A DNA stretch of 64,000 nt from Diplolepis rosae (lineage: Eukaryota; Arthropoda; Insecta; Hymenoptera; Diplolepididae), in the NCBI GenBank assembly GCA_030998225.1, contig JAPYXD010000259.1, positions 186,001 through 250,000 on the forward strand, written 5' to 3'. Below the pieces are notes generated by a model, which saw nothing but the letters and a program-made list of their open reading frames with translations, was not told where the DNA came from and searched no databases. Both the position numbers and the translations under genes were made by a program. Positions within the stretch are counted from its first letter, which is position 1; each line of letters opens with the position of its first letter. Below are positions 55,717-64,000 of the stretch, piece by piece.

Positions 55717-55954
55717 AGACCATCTATTTTTGCAGCGCTCCAGTACATCGCCTGTCAAGCCGCCATTTTTTCAAAAAAAATAAATAAAAAATCATTTTAT
55801 AGTTTAATAGTAGTATTTAAGGTAGTTTTCATCCAAGAAAATTAGACCTTAGGCAACAATAGATAATTTTGCTTCCAAGAATAGCAATATTATTATTGAA
55901 GGGCTATTTTAAAAGAGAAAAGATAATTTTACATGAAAAAAATTTGAAACACAG

Positions 55955-56358
55955 AAAAATAATTTTATTAATAAATTTTATTCTTGACCCAACTTTTTTT
56001 CTTATCGCTTCTTGACAAATTTTAAACAATTATGCGATTCTAATAAATCATGAGTCATGTTTTGAGAAAAAAGATTTCCCAAAACTTCACCGATTCAGAT
56101 TTTTATAAATAAATTCATTAATAGCTGAAACCATTAAAAAAACATATTCCAAAACGAAATTTTTATAAACAAATTGCTGAATTTGGTAATAATTTATTTA
56201 TTTTCGAAAATTGGAAATGGTTAAGTTGTAGGGAATCTTTTTCTTGGAAAAGTGATTTGTAATTTATTAAAATCGCATAAGTTTTTAAAATTTGGTAAGA
56301 AGCGATAAGAAAAAAAGTTGGGGCAAAAATAAAATTTATTAATAAAATTATTTTTCAT
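55955..56358. repeat. Inverted repeat, ~400 bp
   Basis: GAAAAATAATTTTATTAATA ... AACTTTTTTTCTTATCGCTTC ... faces complement GAAGCGATAAGAAAAAAAGTT ... TATTAATAAAATTATTTTTC (quoted in part). Arms about 110 bp. Confidence 0.7.
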
Positions 56359-57460
56359 AGCGCCTCCTTTGGAAATCCGATTTTCGGTACCTGTAGAGCG
56401 GGTTGAAAGTCGCTGTTTCAACCCGCTCCACAGTTACATCCAATCAGATTCTCAAAAGAGTTACTATGAAAAATAGTATACATTACTCGAAACAAAACAC
56501 AGCGAAAGCATTACGTGCACGGAGAAAAGCAGTTGAAGTAATTTTACTCAACTTCCGATCAAATTTGGGACATAAGGACAAGTTAGAAGTTATTTAGTAT
56601 CACTGTATTTATTTGTGATATATTAAATGTTCGAAAATGAATCAAAGTTGAATAAAATTCAGAAGTGTAGGGTGAAGTATGAAAGCGTGAATTAAAAATG
56701 TTTAAATATATATATTATTAGTCGTAGTATAACTATAAAATACCAATCTTTTATGATATTTTTATTTATTATTATTGAATCGAGAGTTGAGTAAACCGTG
56801 AATCGCAAGATTTATTCCATCAGCTACATCTATTCACGCAGGAACGAATGGAAGTAATCTGCGCCTTGGGCACATATAAAAAATTTTTAATTTCAAAAAC
56901 TTAAATTCTTAAAATTAAATTGATATTATGTAAATTTAAACAAAAAAAAGTCGATAAGTGTATTACATAAAATATGAAATATCACATAAATTACTCAGGC
57001 AGAATAATAATTTGGAATTCGCAAATGTAAAATCCATATTTTGAAAATATAAAACAAAGAAAATAAAAGAACCTTCTTTTAAATGTTTTTATACAAGATA
57101 CTTCTCAACATAATGCAATTTTTTAATGTACATTTGAAAATTTAGTTTCACTAAACTTCATACATCATTATAATAAAAATCTATACTAAATGTAATTTAA
57201 TAATTATATTATATATATCAATAATCATACTTATAATAATTGATTAATTATATTATTAAATTTTTTAAAATTTTTTATTAATCATTTATGAAAAAAGTTG
57301 ATTTATTTTTACTTGAGTAAGGCTAAAAAATTTTATTGACGGCACTTACTCTCACAAGCTCTGAATAACTCATGCAGTCACTATATAACAAAGTTCCAAG
57401 TTTTATATCTCAGCATTGTAAGCGAGCGTGTGCGTGATTTGACGAAAGCGTATCGTACTT

Positions 57461-58359
57461 CAAGGTGCGTTCCAAAATAAACGAGACTGAGCTAAAATAG
57501 AAACGACAGGAGCTTTGTTCTGATAAATTCGAGTTTATTTATTCAAAATAGTCCCCTCCGGCCTCGATACACTGTTTTGCGCGAACCAAAAGCTTTTCGA
57601 AAGAGTGTTTCAGGTCATTGACCGGAATGTCCTTCAGGATGTCGGTACAAGCCTTTTGGATGGCCTCTACGGACGCAAAACGTTTTCCTTTTATGGCCAA
57701 ATGCAATTTTCCCAATAGGTAGAAGTCCCAGGGAGCCATATCAGGCGAATACGGTGAGTGGTTGACGGATAAAATGTGATTTTTGGTCAAAAAATCAGTG
57801 ATAAGCGTTGAACGATGGGCCGGCGCATTATCGTGCAAAAGGCGCCAACTGCCATTTTCACGGTATTGCGGCCTCACACGGCGAATTTTCGGTCAAAATG
57901 CGATGAATTGAATCTTTTGACATGTTTAATTCCATTGCCATGTATCGCAAAGAAGATTTTGGCTCATTTTTTATAAATTTTCCTGACCGGGATGTTCGTC
58001 GTCCTTGATGTCTTCACGACCTTCTTTGAATCGTTTAAACCACTCATGGATTCTGGCACGGAATAAACAATTGTCACCATACACTTGTTTCATTAATTCA
58101 AACCTTTCAGTAAAAGTTTTACCAAGTTTCAAACAAAACTTAATATTCGCTCTTTGTCCGAAGTTCATTTTACGACCGATGCTATAAACACACTGTCCCT
58201 TATAAAGCAATAACTCGGCTTCTAATTGTCCGTTGGTCATGAAATTTTGACAGAACGTCAGTGAAGGATGTACCTTTCCAACTCCTACTCCCATCAGAAG
58301 ATAGAGCCACTATAAATAGCTAATTTGACAAAGTCTCGTTTATTTTGGAACGCACCTTG
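57461..58359 (-). mobile_element. Internally deleted mariner-like element M5
   Basis: Terminal inverted repeats CAAGGTGCGTTCCAAAATAA then ACGAGACT at both ends. TA follows at 58360-58361; the left flank is TT, perhaps a mutated TA. H1 reads through this place without the insert. 899 bp. Confidence 0.9.
57539..58168 (-). pseudogene. Mariner transposase relic, first catalytic Asp lost
   Basis: ATG at 58168 opens NFGQRANIKFCLKLGKTFTE and RFELMKQVYGDNCLFRARIH, then EWFKRFKEGREDIKDDEHPG (helix-turn-helix part). After a frame break and deletion the C-terminal part reads NGSWRLLHDNAPAHRSTLIT (second Asp in HDNAPAH) and SPYSPDMAPWDFYLLGKLHL (third Asp before FYL), and ends EAGGDYFE. About 90-100 residues with the first Asp are missing. 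It retains the most catalytic sequence of the five mariner relics but cannot be active. Confidence 0.9.
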
Positions 58360-59084
58360 TATATATAAGTGTAGTTATAAGGTTTATATATGTAAGGCTG
58401 TATGTTTAAGTGTATTTGTAATTTGAAATGTGATTGGCTACGTTTGAATGGTGTGAATGTATTTGTAATTTGTTTATGTATGTACCGGATGACTATTGGC
58501 AGGCTCGAGGTAAGAATTTTTTTTTATTTGAGAGAACCATACCATTGCCAGTTCAAATAATACGCCCGATGCTCATTTTACCCAACTACGGTTTGAAGCA
58601 CCTCAAGCGTCGGTGATATACTTATACATTTCATGTTAACCCACTGACTCATGTTGGTGCCCTGTCGTCGATGACGTTTTACTCAACTCCTTACTATTCC
58701 CTATGTAACGCTTATTGTTATTCACTTTGGGTGAATTAGGTATATATCAAATTCATTTTACCCGACTAGGATTTAATAGATGTTCAAATGTCCTTATGTC
58801 CCAAGTTTAATCGACAGAGTTGAGTAAAATTACTTCAACTATTTTTCTCCGTGTGTGATTGCAGCCCTCGTTTCACTCGGGCAGCAAACTTCACACTCAT
58901 GCAATCGCTCTGTTTCGCCCCTTGTAATGTAATATACTATTTCTGTATTTCAAATTTTTTTCATGGAAATTAATCTTTTCTCTTCCAAAGTAGCCGTTTA
59001 ATAATAATATTGCTATTCTTGAAAGCAAAATTATCTATTTTTGCCTGAGGTATAATTTTCGTGGATGAAAACTACCTTAAGTAC

Positions 59085-59465
59085 TGACGTGGAAGAATGA
59101 CCTGCCTACTACCCCCACCCTTGTTACTTTTTAACATCATCCACGTTTCTCTTGAAAATTATCACTCGCACGAAAAAAATAGATGGAACTTAAAACATAA
59201 ATTTCGATAGAATCTATAACTTTAAAAAAAATTATTCACTATTTTCCAAGGTAAATGTGAGAATACATGATTTTTATCATGAAACTAAAATTTGCGCCAA
59301 TTACCATCACGATGATCGTAATTTCAACGTCAAAATAGGTAAGTATATGCAGTTTCAAAGAAATTGTAGGGCTGAACTTTTGAGTTCATCCCAACTGTCT
59401 AATTAGAATTTAAAATGATATTAGTTGTTTGAGCGTAACGACAGTATTAGGAAAAAATTAGTCAC
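59085..59465. other. Region without recognised features
   Basis: No gene or terminus recognised. Confidence 0.35.
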
Positions 59466-59467
59466 TT

Positions 59468-59852
59468 TGTTGTGGTCTTAAAACTGTATTAATTTATTAC
59501 ACACAAACATTTGAATTTAAACATTGAAATAAACTTCTATAATTGTACAGTGGTAGTTCGGCCCGATATATAATTCGTAGGCGATGTTGTAGCGTTGGTT
59601 GTTAGAATTAGAATGAATTTATGCTCGAAGTACAGAGATGTCAAGAAAATGGAAAATTTTGCAACTTAGTGTGAGGTGTAATTCTATTGGTTCTAGTTGA
59701 AGGGTGGAGACAACCGTGTCTCTTAGAGGAAGGGATGGTGGGAAAAATGTGTTTATGTTCGACGACAGGATCAAAACAATAAAGGATCGTCGATGGACAC
59801 TATAACTACGGAAAGTCCAGTCCCCAACAGTTTAAGGGACCGGACCGTTACA
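59468..59852 (-). mobile_element. Possible solo LTR of a second family
   Basis: On the minus strand it begins TGTAACGGTCCGGTCCCTTA and ends AAGACCACAACA, with AATAAATTAATA about 30 bp before the end as a possible poly(A) signal. Ends TG..CA fit an LTR. No convincing target duplication (flanks CACTT and AAAGA), so this is tentative. Confidence 0.35.
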
Positions 59853-59854
59853 AA

Positions 59855-60410
59855 AGAAAAAGTCCGTTTGTGAAGGTATATTTTAACCTTGTCTCTATTG
59901 AGCTTAGGATTGGAATCCTTCTACTTGGGTTTTTCCTAAGATACAATTCACATAAAGGATGAATAATAAAATGTAACCGTAAAACAACGTTTGTTACAAC
60001 GTAACATTAGTTTAATTCAAGAATCTAAACTACTTAAAAAAACGGACTTTAATTTTAGATTTCAACGATTGGTATATACTTTGTGAAAACGAAAATGGTG
60101 AAGAGAATTATTCTCAAAATATTTGCAAGGTAGTATTGCAGACGTTTGCGTAATGTGCTAAATGTTTTATAGGCTAGGGAATATTTGCATATAAGAATAT
60201 ATACGCAGTGAGAACTGCTGTTTTAGAAAAGTCAAGAAAAATACGAAGATTACATTTTCTCTTACTTGTGGTTGCTCGACTTGAGAATAAATATATATGT
60301 ACTGTGCGTTAGAACGAGTGTAGGCGAGAATAAGTGTAAGCATGAATCATGAGTCATGCCAAGTGCAGCTTCGCCGAAGTTCAGAGTCAGACAGTCGGGA
60401 GCCAAAGTTT
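59855..60410. other. Region without recognised features
   Basis: AT-rich; no gene or terminus. The part 60310-60415 is less AT-rich, with GCAGCTTCGCCGAAG as a small palindrome. Confidence 0.35.
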
Positions 60411-60414
60411 GGCT

Positions 60415-60621
60415 TTAAATCGAGACGGTCAACTCGTAAGCGTCTTTGTTTCCACAGAAAGATTTCAAATTATTTAAATTAAAAACAAAGTTCGTGTTTT
60501 CGGAAAATTCAAGAACGTTCCATTTTGTCAGTGGTAAAAAAGGTTTTATCTCATAATCTTCAAAAATTAATTTTACACGAGGAAGCTCTACACTGAGGGA
60601 TTTTTCTTTAGAGTAAATCAT
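60415..60621 (-). CDS. Short open frame, unknown, possible gene fragment
   Basis: 68 codons from MIYSKEKSLSVELPRVKLIF through DYEIKPFLPLTKWNVLEFSE to CGNKDAYELTVSI. Residues are more balanced than in chance frames here, and a CCCTCAG before VELPRV could be a splice acceptor. It lies upstream, on the same strand, of the possible LTR at 59468-59852, so a retroelement fragment is possible. Not recognised. Confidence 0.25.
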   Translation of the reverse strand: MIYSKEKSLSVELPRVKLIFEDYEIKPFLPLTKWNVLEFSENTNFVFNLNNLKSFCGNKDAYELTVSI

Positions 60622-60624
60622 AAA

Positions 60625-60795
60625 AATGAATTATATTTTAGAATATCGTTTAAAAATAAGGCACAAACAGGCTTTACGTATCAGAAATTAATATAGTGGT
60701 TTTGAAGCGGTAAAGTTAATATCTTCGTTCGAATAAATGGAATATATGTTTTTCTAACTGTTATGAAACCTACAAGAATTTAAAATTCACTATAT
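60625..60795. other. Spacer
   Basis: AT-rich, nothing seen. Confidence 0.3.
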
Positions 60796-60798
60796 TAT

Positions 60799-62413
60799 GG
60801 GGGGAGCCTCACGTGAAATTAAATTTTTTGCATTTTTTTTATTACTTCAAAAATTTATTTACTATCTCAAGAATGTATCTCCAAAGTTTTAAACCCAAGA
60901 GTAAGTTCTAAAGGTCCCTAAGAAGTCACCAAAGTGATATGCTTCAAAGGTACCGAGAGCAAGACCGAAAAGTTTAAACGCGTTTTTCTCAAATCGTTAC
61001 TTTTTACGTGCCGGGAATGTAGCTCAAAAGTAATGAACCTATCGACTTGAAATTTTGTAGATATTCTTTAACTTACTGGCCATCGAATGAACCTAAATAT
61101 ACATTAAAATTGTTTTAATAAATATTGTTTTTATCTATTTATTTATAATAAAAAAAGGTCATTTTTTTAAAAATGTCCCCAAATTTCGAATTATTTTTTT
61201 TGCTATATTTAGGTTCATTCGAAACGGAAGGACTAACTTTAATAAAAAATTTGATTCATTGATTTAAGTCAATTACAAGGACCTGGGCGTCCCCCGGCGC
61301 AAATTGAAGGAGCCGACTTCGAGCAACTGAAGCTCCGCCATTTTGGATTTTTTCAACTATAAACAAAAATTTCAAATACTTTGTATGGTCAATATTATCA
61401 TGTAATTTATTTTGATTTGATAAATGAAGAGTGGACATTCAAAAGGGCGTAACCCACGATTTTTCAAAAATCGTTTTTTTAGCTACAAAAATTCTTGAGG
61501 TTAATGCCAATACAATAGCGCAAACGATTTTTTTTTTTCCAATCGGAAATATTTTTATTTTCGACTTGGAAATCAAAAATCTGTATCTCGAAGTGTACTG
61601 GCGATCAAAAGGGCGTATCCCAACATTAGCTCTTATGGGAAATCCGGGTTTTTTTTTTTTGAGCGTCAGGTTGTTTCATTATTTTTGTACAGATTGTGGT
61701 ATCTAGCGTCGTTACCGAGTAGTGTAAACCTTGTACGACATCAGCTTCCTGAGAAATTCCGGTTTATTTGCGTCTATCTGTGTCCTACCACCGATTGCGT
61801 GCGTGTGCGACATGGACGCTCGTCGAATTTTGCAATAAAATGTGTTGTGTTTTTGAAAAAACCAGTTTTTTCACAAAAAGGTATTGTTGCTCATATCCTC
61901 GTGCACATTTTGATGTATTATAATTAAAAAATAATAAAATAAATAAAATAAATTAAATCTAAAAAACCAATTTTTTCACTTGACTTTTTAAAAATTGAGA
62001 AGCATTTTGACAATACGTGTGAAGAATAAAGAAAAAACCGAAAATTTATATGAATTTTCTCATTAATTACCCGCGACAGAAAAGAAACAACGCGAGGGCC
62101 GAGACGAGATACGCCCTTTTGATTGCCGATACACATCGAGTTACGCCCTGGCATAACTTTACGGGCGAATATCTACCGAAGTATCAATTTTAAATCAACC
62201 GCCTCACGGGTTTCGACATTTCCTTATGTAATTTGCAACATATCCGAGTTGCAGATTTTTCGGTTAAAAATTGTCGAAATGGGAACGTTTTTGTGCCGCC
62301 GTGTAAAATTTCAGAAATGTGGGTTACGCCCTTTTGAATGTCCACTCTTCAAATGTTCAAATTTTTCTGGATAAAATTATCAAAAGAATAGTCGTTTACA
62401 TGAGGCTCCCTCC
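60799..62413. mobile_element. TTAA-type element, 1.6 kb, with nested foldback
   Basis: Ends GGGGGGAGCCTCACGTG and (complement) GGAGGGAGCCTCATGT, flanked by TTAT (60795-60798) and TTAA (62414-62417). The interior has GTTTAAACGCGTTTTTCTC, shared with other TTAA elements, and an insertion at 61425-62351. No transposase. Confidence 0.75.
61425..62351. mobile_element. GAAGAGTGGACATTC foldback, 927 bp, nested
   Basis: Ends TGAAGAGTGGACATTCAAAA then GGGCGTAACCCAC, identical (about 33 bp) in inverted orientation. A second inverted pair inside (GCGATCAAAAGGGCGTATCC at 61602, GATACGCCCTTTTGATTGC at 62109) repeats the terminal AAAAGGGCGTA motif. Frames within are not conserved proteins. No target duplication recognised. 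Confidence 0.82.
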
Positions 62414-62419
62414 TTAAAG

Positions 62420-63270
62420 TTTTCTAACGCGTGCAAAACAAAGGAAAGAAAGAGGGGGTTCGGTGCCAAAAAGAGGGGAGAGGTTCCAGTGAAAACATAG
62501 ACACAGATATTATTATATTACAATAATACCTTATTCAGGTTCAGATATTTAAGTTACACAATGATACATTATTTGTAATCGCACGCTTGAATTAAAAATT
62601 CCATAATTGCATTTGGATTCGAACCCTCTAACCTACCTACATCTATATAATTAAACGCATTCCTAACGCCTAAAGCCTCTCGGCTATTTATTGTTCGACT
62701 TATTAGGATTATTTTTAGACAACATAGTAATCATAATATCATGTTTTCGTACTCTTAATTTTTCGAATGGAGATTCATAATATTTGGTATTTAAAATACT
62801 AATTTTTCTTCTACACGTTTTAAAGACTGTTATGACTATATTGAATTTGGATGCCATAATATGAATAAGTGTAATAAAACCTCGGCTTTTCTCATTTTAA
62901 AATAATATTATACTAAATTTCCATTAATTTTTATCATTTACTCTAACGAAAAGTCTCTGAGTATACACTCATTTTCCATGGAAATGTTTTTTTAAAATTA
63001 AAATAAAATAAGTTTCTATAAAATATAACCTTAAAATTGTGACGTTTTGTAGAAATTTGCAATAAATCGTTGAGTTCTGTAAAAATGTCTGAATTCTACT
63101 TATCTTACGTGGGTTGATGGATGTGTCGATGGGCCCTTGAGAAGTACTGGTAGCTCAATCCTATCGATTCTTTTTTCCTTTCTTCCTAATCTTATCAAGT
63201 TGTTAATCGTACTTGGACAAAAAATCAATGATAGTTCGCTCTTTTTCTATGCTGGTAGCTTTGTAAAACT
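62420..63270. other. AT-rich region without recognised features
   Basis: No gene or terminus recognised; purine-rich GGAAAGAAAGAGGGGG near 62440. Confidence 0.35.
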
Positions 63271-64000
63271 ATAACAATCGGTTCCGTTTAAGCGTGCGTT
63301 AGAGGCCTGTACTCAGGTGGAAGAAATTTTTCAGCGACAGATTCTACTCTTGGGGCATTACCATTAACCCAGACTTATTATTTTAAAGATAGCTCAGCGA
63401 GGTCACAACTTAGGCTCATGTAACAGCTCCTCCTCGTCCTCTTCTTCTTCTTGTTTGTGGCTTCTTGCTAAATGTAACAACTCGAAAAAGGCACGAGCCC
63501 CGGAGTTCACTCGGAAATCCCCACCATTGCGAAAAAAGTAGAGGGAAACTAAGATATGACGAGAAAGAGGTTAGGTAAACTCTACGTCATCGAATAGTCC
63601 TCTTCACCTGGGCAGTGGCCCCAATTGTGGCCTGATTTTACTGCGCTTTTTGTTTTTTTTTCTTTAATGAAGAGGAAAAATGGCGTAATCTTTTATAGAC
63701 GTTGTACAGGACTCTCCTAGGACGGGTCTATGTATACCTGTTAAAACCAAAAAAAACTCCTCTTTCGAACCAGTACATCGCCCGCGGATCCGCCTTTCGG
63801 CTTTAAACTTCGCGGGCAGTTGGTTCCAGCTTAATGTCGCGTACGACTCTTCCGTCATCCGTTCGCCCGGGACTCCCATCCGCGGACATGATTTTACTGC
63901 GCTTGCGTCAGGCATTAAACACTTATTGGCTGCTTTTGGCGAGCGAATTCAAATTACGTATTAATAAAAATCTTTCTTTGAAAATGTCTATAATATAAAA
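63270..64000. other. GC-richer terminal segment, unassigned
   Basis: Includes TGTAACAGCTCCTCCTCGTC (63419), a pyrimidine run CCTCTTCTTCTTCTTG, and CGCCCGCGGATCCGCC. TGTAACAGCTCC could be an LTR start but no matching end with target duplication was found. A minus frame (63664-63915) with TLSWNQLPAKFKAERRIRG is open for 83 codons; not recognised. Confidence 0.3.

Larger units (their letters stand above)
56518..58853 (+). mobile_element. CACGGAG TIR element H3, both ends present, split by mariner M5
   Basis: Left end CACGGAGAAAAGCAGTTGAA and right end (complement) CACGGAGAAAAATAGTTGAA form TIRs of ~60 bp that also share TTGGGACATAAGGACA. Minus M5 it is about 1.44 kb with no long frame. H1 and H2 are partial relatives. 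Confidence 0.85.
55821..59076. mobile_element. TTAA element with ~150-bp TIRs, 3.26 kb with nested guests
   Basis: TTAA at 55817-55820 and 59077-59080; arms GGTAGTTTTCATCCAAGAAA, ATAGATAATTTTGCTTCCAAG and AATAGCAATATTATTATT at the left and complements at the right. Inside are an inverted repeat (55955-56358), a GAGCGGGTTGAAA hairpin (56396-56430) and element H3 (56518-58853), which itself holds mariner M5. Without guests it would be under 1 kb, typical for a MITE. Confidence 0.85.

Noticed and set aside
63419..63920. LTR candidate starting TGTAACAGCTCC
   Set aside because: No matching end with a target duplication and no second copy in the window.

Overview
This is an AT-rich (roughly 70% A+T by eye) stretch of animal nuclear DNA, most likely from an insect. 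Evidence: several mariner-like transposases of types common in insects, short spliced introns, solo LTRs, tRNA-type promoter boxes in a repeat setting, and no bacterial operons. The species cannot be fixed. Almost all the window is transposable-element debris; no complete conserved host gene could be identified.

Layout. 1-7.5 kb: diverged direct repeats, a minus-strand decayed or multi-exon gene (1907-2634), a 193-bp perfect tandem duplication and a pyrimidine-rich satellite. 7.6-15.5 kb: two near-complete copies and a reversed partial copy of a ~1.4-kb CpG-hairpin element (called HINE-like here), a TIR element, two tRNA-like units and a solo LTR. 16-23.5 kb: an AT-word MITE, word repeats, a tandem array split by a deleted mariner, a CAGGCC foldback and a GGAACC word field. 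23.5-35 kb: two more HINE-like copies plus a reversed one, TTAA-flanked MITEs and nested insertions. 36-46 kb: TTAA MITE, three mariner relics, a C18-bearing foldback, one HINE-like copy with a recognisable target site, and a two-exon open gene fragment (44787-45230). 46-64 kb: a 0.6-kb hairpin inside a TIR element, a 105-bp satellite, a solo LTR with target-site duplication, and two large TTAA elements with insertions nested inside.

How it fits together. Four mobilisation systems are visible by their termini: TTAA-flanked (piggyBac-type target), TA-flanked (Tc1/mariner-type), elements ending in CACGGAGAAA, and the HINE-like family with terminal hairpins and a (CAGA)n tract. None has an intact transposase here, so all would have to be mobilised in trans. 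Nesting gives relative ages: TTAA elements and the CACGGAG family are older hosts; mariners, the AT-word MITE and foldbacks are younger guests. The mariner at 43141-43960, with identical 30-bp ends, looks among the youngest.
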